Source: Bacillota bacterium (GTDB taxonomy: Bacteria > Bacillota > Clostridia > Peptostreptococcales > Anaerovoracaceae). Taken from it: 64,000 nt of DNA. Both the position numbers and the translations under genes were made by a program. Where the stretch lies: the NCBI GenBank assembly GCA_017437745.1, contig JAFRYI010000010.1, positions 62,001 through 126,000 of the forward strand, in the 5' to 3' direction. This document shows positions 31,862-39,891 of the stretch, one piece after another (within the stretch, counting starts at the first letter, position 1; every line of letters begins with the position of its first letter). Under the pieces are notes generated by a model that ran no database searches, had not been told where the DNA came from, and saw only the letters and a list, made by a program, of their open reading frames with translations.

Positions 31862-33364
31862 TCAGAAGTATCCTTTCAGCGCCTGCATGTCGGTCTTGCC
31901 GTTGGGAAGAGCAGGAAGCTTGTCCAGTTTCATTAGTTTGCGCGGCACCATGTAAGCCGGCATGTTCTCGCGGAAGTACATCACTATCGCCTTGGAGTCC
32001 GCGGCGCCCTCGTAGAACAGCCACAGGACTTCCTTTTCTTTGTTGTAGAGCGCGCAGCAGTTCTCCACGCCGTCCACGCGCCTTGCGGCGTCCTCCACCT
32101 CGCCCAGCTCTATGCGGTGCCCGAAGTGCTTGACCTGCCTGTCCATGCGGCCGTGGAACTCCAGCTCGCCGTCCTCCGCCCAGCGGCCAAGGTCGCCGGT
32201 CTTGTAGATGCGCTCGCCGTACATGCCGTTGACCGGACTGGTTATGAACGAAGCCGCTGTCACCTCCGGGTTGTTGTAATACCCGAGCGCCAGCGCCGGT
32301 CCGCCCACGCATATCTGGCCGATCTCGCCGCGCGGAGTCTCCGTACCGTCCTCGTTGAGCAGGATTATCTTATAGTTGTCGTAAGGTTTGCCTATGGGAA
32401 GGACCGTATCCTCTTCCACCTTGCCCGGCACAACGTAGTAAGTGCACGACGCGGTGGTCTCCGTGGGGCCGTACTGGTTGACGAACAACGCGTCCGGGAG
32501 CGCGTCCTGCCACATGCGGAGCAGCTTGGAGGACATTACTGAGCCGGAGAAGCAGACTTTCTTTATGTATTCCGGCCTGCAGACCTTAAAGGCGCCCATC
32601 TTTGCGGGTACCTCGAGCCCGGAGACGCTCCAGCAGACGGAGGTGATCTTCTCGCGGTTGAGGGTAGCGAACAGCGTGGTGGGTATGGATACCTCGCTGG
32701 TCGGGATTATGTATGTTGTCGCCCCGAAGCTTATCGGGAAGTATATGTCGCGGATGGCGGCTATGTAGTCCAGCGGCGCTTGATTGCCGCAGATGTCGGT
32801 CTCGTTTATGTCCAGGACCTTGCCGACGGCGTCGATGTAGGTCATGAGCGACAGATGCGAGGTGATTACGCCCTTGGGCTTGCCGGTGGAACCGGATGTG
32901 AATATGACGTACAGCGGCGATGTGTTGATGATGGTCTCTCTGCGGGCGGCCAGCACGGCTTCGTCCGGGGCGCACTCAGCAAGTTCTTCCAGAACGGCCA
33001 GTTCACCGTGGAAATCCAGCTCTTTTGCAACTTCCAGATGGTCCCTGTCCACGACCATGAGATCCGCGTCTATCACCGAAAGCACCTGGTTGAGCCTGGC
33101 CTTGGGAACGTCGCCGTCCATGGGCGCGTAGAAACAGCCCGCCCGTACTATTCCTAGGTACGCGGCCGGCGTGAACACATGCCTTCCGGACAGCACCGCC
33201 ACCGGCTTTCCGGCTTCGATCCTGCCCGCCAAAGCGGTCCCTATGCGCTTGCTCAGGTCGCTGAAATCCGAAAAAGCAAGCGATCTTTCGCTGTCCTTAA
33301 GCATCGTCTTGTCCGGCCAGAGCTCCGCGGCTCTGTCCAGGCGTTCCAGCACCGATCTTTCCAT
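31862..33364 (-). CDS. dltA: D-alanine--D-alanyl carrier protein ligase, DltA-like
   Basis: A 500-residue acyl-adenylating enzyme. Marks are the phosphate loop 'LYVIFTSGSTGKPKGVITSH', 'NQYGPTETTASCTYYVV', 'ERIYKTGDLGRWAEDGELEF', 'GRMDRQVKHFGHRIELGEVE' and the catalytic Lys in 'ALPNGKTDMQAL'. DltA charges D-alanine onto the carrier DltC for esterification of teichoic acids. Here it is split from dltC-dltB: it lies on the opposite strand, ~2.4 kb away across a gene-free region with repeats. Start ATG (33362-33364) after GGGAG. An amino-acid adenylating enzyme of other specificity is possible, but the dltC and dltB neighbours support DltA. Confidence 0.88.
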   Translation of the reverse strand: MERSVLERLDRAAELWPDKTMLKDSERSLAFSDFSDLSKRIGTALAGRIEAGKPVAVLSGRHVFTPAAYLGIVRAGCFYAPMDGDVPKARLNQVLSVIDADLMVVDRDHLEVAKELDFHGELAVLEELAECAPDEAVLAARRETIINTSPLYVIFTSGSTGKPKGVITSHLSLMTYIDAVGKVLDINETDICGNQAPLDYIAAIRDIYFPISFGATTYIIPTSEVSIPTTLFATLNREKITSVCWSVSGLEVPAKMGAFKVCRPEYIKKVCFSGSVMSSKLLRMWQDALPDALFVNQYGPTETTASCTYYVVPGKVEEDTVLPIGKPYDNYKIILLNEDGTETPRGEIGQICVGGPALALGYYNNPEVTAASFITSPVNGMYGERIYKTGDLGRWAEDGELEFHGRMDRQVKHFGHRIELGEVEDAARRVDGVENCCALYNKEKEVLWLFYEGAADSKAIVMYFRENMPAYMVPRKLMKLDKLPALPNGKTDMQALKGYF

Positions 33365-33642
33365 GTTCCGACTCCCTGTATTTATCGTTTCGCCGCTCTG
33401 CGGGCGCAGTTTTTAAGGCCTTCCGGCCTCTGCGTTTCCGCAGTGCAGCAGTTTTCTGCATATTATATTAATTATATAGCCGGAGGCCATGTTTCTCAAG
33501 TATGCGATGGATCCTGCGCACTTCTTTTGGTATGCTGCGATTCATTTAGTGGAGTTCTTAACCTTTTTCTGCCGATCATGTACCGGTTTCAAGTTAACAC
33601 ATAAGAAATTTGTGTTCATTTTGGTTAATTATCCGGTAGTGA

Positions 33643-33679
33643 TGCACCCAAAATAGCGGTTTTTATGTTAGCGGGAGCA
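33643..33679. repeat. Inverted repeat TGCACCC-N23-GGGAGCA
   Basis: Same element type and spacing as at 16985-17200, 16 kb away. Confidence 0.65.
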
Positions 33680-33811
33680 CCGAAAAATGCCGAAACAGCT
33701 GGCAAAAGCCAATGACCCCGTCATAATCGTGCGAAAAACCACTTCTCGGACACGTTTCGTCAACTATTTGTTGATAAGCAGGCTTGTGTTCATTTTTTAT
33801 ACGGATTTTCA

Positions 33812-33848
33812 TGCTCCCATTCCGCAAGAAAACTGGGATTTGGGTGCA
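33812..33848. repeat. Inverted repeat TGCTCCC-N23-GGGTGCA
   Basis: Same element type with the 23-base interior, just before the RNA-core copy. Confidence 0.65.
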
Positions 33849-33862
33849 CATACAATAACCAT

Positions 33863-33953
33863 ATCCTTCCGGGAAGCCGTTAGGTACGAACCGACCGGAT
33901 AAAAAGCATCGGAAAGGCTCGGCGTGAAGCCGCGGAGCGGGCAGAGAAAGATC
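33863..33953 (+). ncRNA. Second copy of the structured RNA core, without the terminal stem
   Basis: On the plus strand GCCGTTAGGTACGA is identical to the first element. Then CCGGATAAA, AAAGGCTCGGCGTGAAGCCG and GGGC(A/T)GAGAAA follow in the same order. The flanking sequence does not supply the AGATCCGTGC / GCACGGATCT closing stem, so it is a truncated or diverged copy. It lies in the opposite orientation, so the two copies flank dltA as inverted repeats. Confidence 0.65.
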
Positions 33954-34023
33954 AGTCTGCCGGGCCCGAACTCAATAAGCACTGCAACGCCGCTTCGTCA
34001 CAGAAACCTCACAGCGCCTCTCG

Positions 34024-34052
34024 TTGCGCGGAACTATACCTTGTGATATAAT
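34024..34052 (+). promoter_or_regulatory. Sigma-A promoter of the transglutaminase-dlt cluster
   Basis: TTGCGC (34024-34029), 17-base spacer, extended -10 TGATATAAT (TATAAT at 34047-34052). It predicts a ~65-nt leader. Confidence 0.75.
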
Positions 34053-34125
34053 AAACTGTCATATTATAGATATAGTAGAAAACCGGACTTTTACAGAATA
34101 AAACCTATCGGGAAGAGATATATAG

Positions 34126-35655
34126 ATGGAAGAAAAAGATCGTTACAGTTCAACAGCGCAGCGCAGCTCCGCGGAAAGGACAACAGCCAGCCGCAGCAGC
34201 TCGTCTGCAGGTCGAAGCAGCTCGTCAGCAGGCCGCAGCAGCTCGTCTGCAAGTCGAAGCAGCTCGTCGGCAGGCCGCAGCAGCTACTCTGCAAGCGGAT
34301 CGTCGGCAAGAAGTTCCGCAGCAAGCCGCAGCTCCGCCTCGTCAGGCGCTTCGACGGCCGGAAAATCCTCCGGATCAGGCGGCAAAAAGCGCAAGGTAAA
34401 GCTTAAGAAGCGCGCCTATGTCGTTTTCGTGCTGCTGATAGTGCTTATAGTGCTGCTGGTGTCTGCCATCGCCCACGCCAACGTCCGCCGCAGAGTGCAG
34501 ATAGAAGCAGGCAGCCCCATCCCGGGCATAGAAGCCTTCGTCAAGCGCAACGCGGACAAGTACACACTGGCCACGGACCTGTCCGGTCTGGACACGGCCG
34601 TCCCCCAGATAAAGATCGTAAAGATAAAGGGCGGCTTGTTCCCGCTGAGCTCCAGGCTGATCATCAAGGACACCATTGCTCCTGTAGTTACCGCTGAGGA
34701 CCGCAAGGGCGCGCTTGGCCAGGAGCTAAAACCGGAAGACTTCATAACGTCCTGCGAGGACAAGACTGCGGTCACCTTCAGTTTCGGCAAGAAACCGGAC
34801 TTCAAGTCCACCGCGGTCCAGAACGTGGAGATAACGGCTACCGACGCCGGCAAGAACTCCACCACCGTCAAGGTGACTCTTGAACTGCTGGACGACAAGG
34901 AGCCGCCGGTAATAGAAGGCGTAAAGAACCGCACCGTCTACATAGGCGAGACCATAGCGTACAAGGCGGGCGTAACGGTAACGGACAACATGGACCCGGA
35001 ACCCAAGCTCTCCATAGACAACACCCAGGTAGATCTGGACAAAGTCGGCGTCTACCCGGTCACCTACACGGCCACGGACTTCTGCGGAAACAGCACGCAG
35101 GTCTCCATCAACCTTAAGGTGGAAGAGCAGCCCATAGGCTACAAGAACATCGAAAAGATGAACAAGAAGGTGGACGCACTTCTGGCCAAGATAATCAAGC
35201 CGGAGATGACGGACATCGAAAAGCTGTACGCGGCGTTCCTGTGGATACGCGAGCACATAGAGTACCAGAACGGCCACGCCCAGTCGGACTACGTTAACGA
35301 AGCGATCAAGTGCCTGGACGGTAAGCCCGGCGACTGCTACACCTGCGCCTGCGGATTCCGCGCGATGGCGGAGGCCATGGGCTTCGAGATAAAGGAAGTC
35401 GTGGGCACCTACGTTAACCACCACTTCTGGGTAATGGTAAAGCTGGACGGCAAGTGGTACCATGTGGACGCTGTGCCGCTGTACATAAGGAACTACGTAG
35501 GATTCCTAGGCATAGACTCCGAACTGGACTGGTTCAGCACGGACGTCCGCCCCGGATACTACAACCGCGTAAAGGAAGACTATCCCAAGACGCCGGACAC
35601 CACGCCGGTACACGTGGAATACAAGAACGGCAAATACGTACTTACATATAACTAA
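34126..35655 (+). CDS. Membrane-anchored transglutaminase-fold protein with Ig-like domains
   Basis: A 509-residue protein. Residues 1-85 are a cytoplasmic Ser/Ala/Gly/Arg-rich repeat region with 7-residue units of the type SSSSAGR. A Lys-rich stop region and one membrane helix follow (~96-116, 'AYVVFVLLIVLIVLLVSAIA'). Two Ig-like domains cover ~180-255 and ~258-333 ('DKEPPVIEGVKNRTVYIGET', 'GVYPVTYTATDFCGNSTQ'). The C-terminal transglutaminase-like domain has Cys404 in 'PGDCYTCACGF', His433 in 'VNHHFWVMV' and Asp448 in 'WYHVDAV', so the triad is complete. It is probably a surface cysteine protease or cross-linking enzyme. First gene of the dltC-dltB cluster. Confidence 0.85.
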   Translation: MEEKDRYSSTAQRSSAERTTASRSSSSAGRSSSSAGRSSSSASRSSSSAGRSSYSASGSSARSSAASRSSASSGASTAGKSSGSGGKKRKVKLKKRAYVVFVLLIVLIVLLVSAIAHANVRRRVQIEAGSPIPGIEAFVKRNADKYTLATDLSGLDTAVPQIKIVKIKGGLFPLSSRLIIKDTIAPVVTAEDRKGALGQELKPEDFITSCEDKTAVTFSFGKKPDFKSTAVQNVEITATDAGKNSTTVKVTLELLDDKEPPVIEGVKNRTVYIGETIAYKAGVTVTDNMDPEPKLSIDNTQVDLDKVGVYPVTYTATDFCGNSTQVSINLKVEEQPIGYKNIEKMNKKVDALLAKIIKPEMTDIEKLYAAFLWIREHIEYQNGHAQSDYVNEAIKCLDGKPGDCYTCACGFRAMAEAMGFEIKEVVGTYVNHHFWVMVKLDGKWYHVDAVPLYIRNYVGFLGIDSELDWFSTDVRPGYYNRVKEDYPKTPDTTPVHVEYKNGKYVLTYN

Positions 35656-35742
35656 GGGGTTTGGACCCGGACACCGGTAGATGGCCCGGACGATCAAAAG
35701 TCCCGGGAGACATCGGCCCGGAAGATCAAAGGAGGAAAAACG

Positions 35743-35970
35743 ATGGAAGAATTAATGGAGATCCTTACAGGCATAAGACCGGACGTGGATTTCGAGAACT
35801 GCACCACGCTGATAGACGATAAAATACTCGATTCGTTCGATATAATATCCATAATCACCGAGCTCAACAGCGAGATGGACGTTACCGTTCCCGCGGATCA
35901 GATAATCCCTGAGAACTTCAACTCCGCCAAGGCCCTGTGGGCAATGGTCGAAAAGCTTCAGGACGAATAA
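35743..35970 (+). CDS. dltC: D-alanyl carrier protein DltC
   Basis: A 75-residue acyl-carrier-type protein. The phosphopantetheine Ser lies in 'DDKILDSFDIISIITELNS'. DltC accepts D-alanine from DltA and hands it to the membrane step. AAAGGAGG fixes the start. Its TAA overlaps the dltB ATG by one base (TAATG), which is typical of dlt operons. Between the transglutaminase gene and dltC lies an 87-base spacer with two imperfect copies of GGCCCGGA(C/A)GATCAAA. Confidence 0.9.
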   Translation: MEELMEILTGIRPDVDFENCTTLIDDKILDSFDIISIITELNSEMDVTVPADQIIPENFNSAKALWAMVEKLQDE

Positions 35971-37544
35971 TGTCTTTCGTATCTTTAGGATTCTTATTAT
36001 TCCTGTTAATACTGTTTGTCCTTTACTACGCGCTGCCGCGCCGCTTCCAGTGGGTGCTGCTTCTGGCGGGGAGCCTGGTTTTCTATGCCTTCGCCAGCCC
36101 CAAGTACCTTATCTACATAGCGGTGACGGCGCTTTCCACGTGGTTCGCGGGCAAGCTGATCCACGACGCGTACGCCGCGCGCGACGCGTACATTAAGGAC
36201 ACCCCGGACATAACCAAGGAAGACAAGAAGGCATGCAAGGAGCAGGCAAAGAAGAAAGGCCGCCGCATACTTGTATGCTGCCTGATACTCAACCTTGGCA
36301 TACTCGCGGTCTGCAAGTACACGGATTTCGCGATAGGGACCATCAATTCCCTGTTCGGAACTGACATTGCGTTCCTGCGCTTCGCCCTGCCCATGGGCAT
36401 TTCGTTCTACACCTTCCAGAGCATGGGCTACATTATCGACGTTTCCAGAGGCAAATACCAGGCGGAGCTCAACCCCGCCAAGTTCGCGCTGTTCGTAACG
36501 TTCTTCCCTCAGCTGGTGCAGGGCCCCATAAGCCGCTTCGACCAGCTTTCGCAGACGCTCTACTCCGAGCACGAGTTCGAGGCTCAGAAGATAACGCAAG
36601 GCGCCTGGAGAGCCATGTGGGGCTTCTTCAAGAAGATGGTAGTGGCCGACAGGCTGGTGCCGGTAGTTACGGGCATAGCCTGCAACCCGGACAAATACGC
36701 CGGCGGCTACGTTCTTGCGCTGGTGTTCTTCTATACCATACAGCTCTACGCGGACTTCACCGGAGGCATAGACATAACCATAGGCGTCGCCAAGATGTTC
36801 GGCGTGGATCTTGCGGAGAATTTCGACAGACCGTTCTTCTCAAAAAACATCACCGAATTCTGGAGACGCTGGCACATTACCATGGGAACGTGGTTCAAGG
36901 ACTACATCTTCTACCCAGTGTCCGTAAGCAAATGGATGCTTAAGGTGTCCAAGTGGTCCAGGGCCAAGCTCGGGCCGCAGCTGGGCAAGAGAGTGCCGGT
37001 GTACCTGTCCACGATCCTTGTGTGGCTTGCCACGGGCATATGGCACGGCGCGTCCTGGAACTTCGTGGTCTGGGGACTGCTCAACTGCCTGGTGATAATC
37101 ATCTCGCAGGAGCTGGAGCCTCTCTACGCAAAGTTCCACGAAAAGTGCGCCTTCAGCAATACCAAGGGCTGGGACGTGTTCCAGATGTTCCGCACCTTCT
37201 GGCTGATGGCGTTCCTGAGGGTGCTGGACGTATACAGAAACGTACCGCTCACATTCCGCATGGTGCCCACCATTTTCAGCAGCAAGGGCTGGAGCGAGAT
37301 GTTCTCCGGCGGCATGCTTAAATTCGGACTGGAAGAGCGCGACTATATTATAGTTGCAGTAGCGATAGTCATTTTCCTGATCGTTGGAATACTTCAGGGC
37401 AAGAAGCCCGTGGCCGAGCAGCTGGCAGAAAAGCCGCTCGTTCCGAGGTATCTGATCGTTTGGGTACTCATAATCGTAATTCTGGTGTTCGGAGCTTACG
37501 GCATAGGCTTCGACGCTACGCAGTTCATATACAACCAGTTCTAG
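35970..37544 (+). CDS. dltB: DltB-like membrane-bound O-acyltransferase (MBOAT)
   Basis: A 524-residue MBOAT with about 11-12 membrane helices. Typical blocks are 'LRFALPMGISFYTFQSMGYI', 'FVTFFPQLVQGPISRFDQL', 'YADFTGGIDITIGVAKMFG' (the catalytic region) and the active His in 'TGIWHGASWNFVVWGLLN'. DltB moves D-alanine from DltC across the membrane for teichoic-acid esterification. A related role, O-acetylation of a surface polymer, is possible because the next gene is SGNH-like. One base overlap with dltC. The palindrome GCGACTATATTATAGTTGC (37339-37357) lies inside the gene. Confidence 0.92.
   Translation: MSFVSLGFLLFLLILFVLYYALPRRFQWVLLLAGSLVFYAFASPKYLIYIAVTALSTWFAGKLIHDAYAARDAYIKDTPDITKEDKKACKEQAKKKGRRILVCCLILNLGILAVCKYTDFAIGTINSLFGTDIAFLRFALPMGISFYTFQSMGYIIDVSRGKYQAELNPAKFALFVTFFPQLVQGPISRFDQLSQTLYSEHEFEAQKITQGAWRAMWGFFKKMVVADRLVPVVTGIACNPDKYAGGYVLALVFFYTIQLYADFTGGIDITIGVAKMFGVDLAENFDRPFFSKNITEFWRRWHITMGTWFKDYIFYPVSVSKWMLKVSKWSRAKLGPQLGKRVPVYLSTILVWLATGIWHGASWNFVVWGLLNCLVIIISQELEPLYAKFHEKCAFSNTKGWDVFQMFRTFWLMAFLRVLDVYRNVPLTFRMVPTIFSSKGWSEMFSGGMLKFGLEERDYIIVAVAIVIFLIVGILQGKKPVAEQLAEKPLVPRYLIVWVLIIVILVFGAYGIGFDATQFIYNQF
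37339..37357. repeat. 19-base palindrome inside dltB, family GCAACTG-N5-CAGTTGC
   Basis: Reads GCGACTA-TATTA-TAGTTGC. The arms still pair in six of seven positions. It is in frame in a membrane-helix region. Confidence 0.55.
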
Positions 37545-37557
37545 GAAAGGAGGAGAC

Positions 37558-38613
37558 ATGAAGAAAAGAATCGTTAAGATCGTAATATGCGTCGTCCTCC
37601 TTGCCGCCACGCTGTTCCTGCTGCAGAAGCTCCTGGTGCCCAAGTACGCCACCACCAACGAGGAAGGCATACTCTCCTCCGAGTACTACGCCAACGCTGG
37701 AAACAACGACGTGCTGTTCATCGGAGACTGCGAAGTATACACCAATTTCTCGCCGGTAAAACTCTGGCGGGACTACGGCATTACCAGCTACATCCGCGGA
37801 ACTCCCCAGCAGCTCACCTGGCAGTCCTACTATCTGCTGGAGGACACGCTGCGCTACGAAACGCCCAAGGTAGTGGTGTTCAACGTGCTGGCCATGAAAT
37901 ACGCCGAGCCGCAGAACGAGGCTTACAACCGCCTTACCCTGGACGGCATGAAGTGGTCCAGGACCAAGCTGGACGCCGTAAAAGCTTCCATGACGGACGA
38001 AGAGACCGTGGCAAGCTACATCTTCCCGCTGCTGCGTTTCCACTCCCGCTGGAACGAGCTTAGCTCCGAGGACATAAACTACCTGTTCAGGACCGAAAAG
38101 CTGTCGCACAACGGCTACCTGATGCGCGTGGACGCCAAGCCCGCCGGTCAGGTACCGGATCCCGTGCCGCTTCCGGATTACACCATTGGCCACAAGTGCT
38201 GGGAGTATCTGGACAAGATACGCGAGACCTGCGAGCAGAAGGGCATAAAGCTGGTGCTTATAAAGGCGCCGTCGCTCTATCCCGCCTGGTACGACCAGTG
38301 GGACAAGCAGGTGGTTGAGTACGCCGCAAAGTACGGTCTGGAGTACATTAACTTCTATACGCTTGCAGACGAGACCGGAATAGATTACAATACGGATACA
38401 TACGACGCAGGCCTGCACCTTAACCTTTCCGGCGCGGAAAAGCTTTCCGCCTGGTTCGGCAAGTATCTTAAGGAAAAGTGCGGCGTGGAGGACAGAAGGT
38501 CCGACGCGGCGCTTGCAGCTGAGTGGGCTGAGCGCGAAGAGTTCTACGAATTCATGAAAGAGGCTCAGTACAAGCAGCTTCGAGAAGAAGGCGCCGTAAC
38601 GCGTTATAAGTAA
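37558..38613 (+). CDS. SGNH-hydrolase-like exported protein with Cys in place of the catalytic Ser
   Basis: A 351-residue protein with one N-terminal membrane helix (~5-24). The outer SGNH-like domain opens with 'DVLFIGDCEVYTNFSPVKLW', where block I of the family usually has G-D-S or S-S-H; here it is Gly-Asp-Cys (Cys58). Block V with Asp and His is probably 'TYDAGLHLNLSGAEKLS'. It lies 13 bases after dltB, in the place where dltD is found in classic operons. It may be the partner of the MBOAT in surface-polymer modification, though it does not resemble DltD closely. AAGGAGGAG precedes the start. Confidence 0.75.
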   Translation: MKKRIVKIVICVVLLAATLFLLQKLLVPKYATTNEEGILSSEYYANAGNNDVLFIGDCEVYTNFSPVKLWRDYGITSYIRGTPQQLTWQSYYLLEDTLRYETPKVVVFNVLAMKYAEPQNEAYNRLTLDGMKWSRTKLDAVKASMTDEETVASYIFPLLRFHSRWNELSSEDINYLFRTEKLSHNGYLMRVDAKPAGQVPDPVPLPDYTIGHKCWEYLDKIRETCEQKGIKLVLIKAPSLYPAWYDQWDKQVVEYAAKYGLEYINFYTLADETGIDYNTDTYDAGLHLNLSGAEKLSAWFGKYLKEKCGVEDRRSDAALAAEWAEREEFYEFMKEAQYKQLREEGAVTRYK

Positions 38614-38714
38614 CAGTTAATGATCGTCCCTGCGGGCGGCTGACCGCCGGCGCAATGGGATGCAGGATAATCGAATTACACGGTCCGCGGACCGATCGAA
38701 GGAGGAAAAGGATA

Positions 38715-39227
38715 ATGAGAAAAAAGATTTCAGCGGTAATAGCCCTTGTGCTGGTGCTGGCCATTACGCTCTGCGCCTGCGGAAGCGGAAGCAACAGTGT
38801 GACCCCGAACAACAGCGGCAGCAACACCAAGGACTTTGTATTTAAGAGCGGCAGCGCCACCATCGCAATGAAGGCCGAGGCGGAGCCCCTGCTTAAGGCT
38901 CTGGGCGCCTACAAGAACAGCTACGAAGCCCCCAGCTGCGCGTTCGACGGCATGGACAAGATCTATTCCTACGGCGGATTCGATCTTATGACCTACACGC
39001 AGAACGGCAAGGATCTGGTAAGCGGCGTGGTCCTCAGAGACGACACCGTGGAGACCCCGGAGGGCATTGCCATCGGATCGAGCGCGGACGCAGTCAAGAA
39101 GGCCTACGGCGAATTCGAGAAGGACGCCACCAGCGCCACCTACAAGTCCGAGAACTGCAAGCTGCTTATCATATTCGAGAACGGCGTTGTAACATCCGTA
39201 CAGTACATAGCGCTTGTCGAGAAGTAG
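38715..39227 (+). CDS. Putative lipoprotein
   Basis: A 170-residue protein of unknown family. A signal peptide ends in a lipobox-like 'AITLCACGSG' (~13-22), so it is likely a lipoprotein. The mature part starts with a Ser/Asn linker and continues into a small domain ('FVFKSGSATIAMKAEAEPLL', 'PEGIAIGSSADAVKKAYGEF'). The start at 38715 follows GGAGG; an earlier in-frame ATG at 38655 lacks a site. It lies ~100 bases after the SGNH gene and before the strong terminator, so it closes the dlt-type cluster. Its role is not known. Confidence 0.75.
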   Translation: MRKKISAVIALVLVLAITLCACGSGSNSVTPNNSGSNTKDFVFKSGSATIAMKAEAEPLLKALGAYKNSYEAPSCAFDGMDKIYSYGGFDLMTYTQNGKDLVSGVVLRDDTVETPEGIAIGSSADAVKKAYGEFEKDATSATYKSENCKLLIIFENGVVTSVQYIALVEK

Positions 39228-39297
39228 TGCCGCAGCAGTGACCCATGCAGGCAGCGCTGCCGGCTGCGCGGGTCCCTTATGACCAAACGACAAAGAT

Positions 39298-39350
39298 AAA
39301 GACCGCATCTCAGCTGATGGTTCCTTTGCCCGGCTGAGGTGCGGTCTTTC
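39298..39350 (+). terminator. Rho-independent terminator of the transglutaminase-dlt cluster
   Basis: AAAGACCGCA-CTCAGC / GCTGAG-TGCGGTCTTT followed by CAGTTTC. The stem has ~16 base pairs. Confidence 0.88.
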
Positions 39351-39520
39351 AGTTTCGGCTCTGTTTGCGCTTTTGAACCAGATTGGGGGATGCCTGCCTG
39401 AATTATACTGACCGAGCCGATCTGTAAGCAGATGATGGCACATCCCGCGCGGTCAGTCAACGGATCCGGAGCATCAGTGTGCCGTTTTAACCAAAAGACT
39501 GTACCGTTTTTACCAAACGA

Positions 39521-39550
39521 AAGCCCCCTGCGCTGAAGCCGGGGGCTATT
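39521..39550 (-). terminator. Rho-independent terminator
   Basis: AGCCCCC / GGGGGCT around an 11-12 base loop; on the minus strand TTTCGTTT follows. It lies ~80 bases past the chorismate mutase gene. Confidence 0.72.
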
Positions 39551-39627
39551 TATTTTCTTATTTCGTATTTATCAAGGACCTTATCGTTTGCCGGACGAGA
39601 CCTTATTTCGTATCTGTCCGGACCCTT

Positions 39628-39891
39628 TTATTTCCCGGTCTGCTCTTTCTGGTACTCCTTGGAGAGCTTCATTAGATGCTTGAAGAAGCGGCGTACATAG
39701 GGCTCCAGCTCGCCGGCGTCCGCGGTGCGGTCCTCGAGGATCTGCTTTTCGCGGGCGGAGTCCGTCACCGGAAGGCCGTGCTCCTTTTTATATTCGGCCA
39801 CCTTGGAGGCGACTTCCATGCGCTCCTTAAACAGCGACGCAAGCTGATCGTCTATCGCGTCTATGCGGTCTCTGCAGTCTTTAAGATCCAT
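39628..39891 (-). CDS. aroQ: Chorismate mutase, AroQ type
   Basis: An 87-residue helical protein of the AroQ class: 'LKDCRDRIDAIDDQLASLFK' with the conserved Arg/Asp/Glu positions, 'ERMEVASKVAEYKKEHGLPV' and 'RFFKHLMKLSKEYQKE'. It converts chorismate to prephenate for Phe and Tyr. It is stand-alone, without a fused prephenate dehydratase. Its ATG overlaps the PAP2 stop by one base (TGATG), so it is translated after PAP2. Confidence 0.88.
   Translation of the reverse strand: MDLKDCRDRIDAIDDQLASLFKERMEVASKVAEYKKEHGLPVTDSAREKQILEDRTADAGELEPYVRRFFKHLMKLSKEYQKEQTGK

Larger units (their letters stand above)
33365..34125. other. 761-base gene-free region between dltA and the divergent dlt cluster
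   Basis: It carries inverted TGC(A/T)CCC...GGG(A/T)GCA repeats (33643-33679, 33812-33848), a TTAAC/GTTAA element near 33594-33631, the second RNA-core copy (33863-33953) and the promoter of the transglutaminase gene. Short open frames here have no ribosome site. Confidence 0.7.
39228..39627. other. 400-base region without a gene
   Basis: It holds two terminators (39298-39350 and 39521-39550). A direct repeat around CTTATTTCGTAT occurs at ~39558 and ~39603. I see no other structured feature. Confidence 0.7.

Noticed and set aside
31862-33364. Invertible segment with dltA as a phase-variable switch
   Set aside because: The flanking RNA copies are only partly identical over ~90 bases and no recombinase is nearby. 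Kept only as a possible ancient event.
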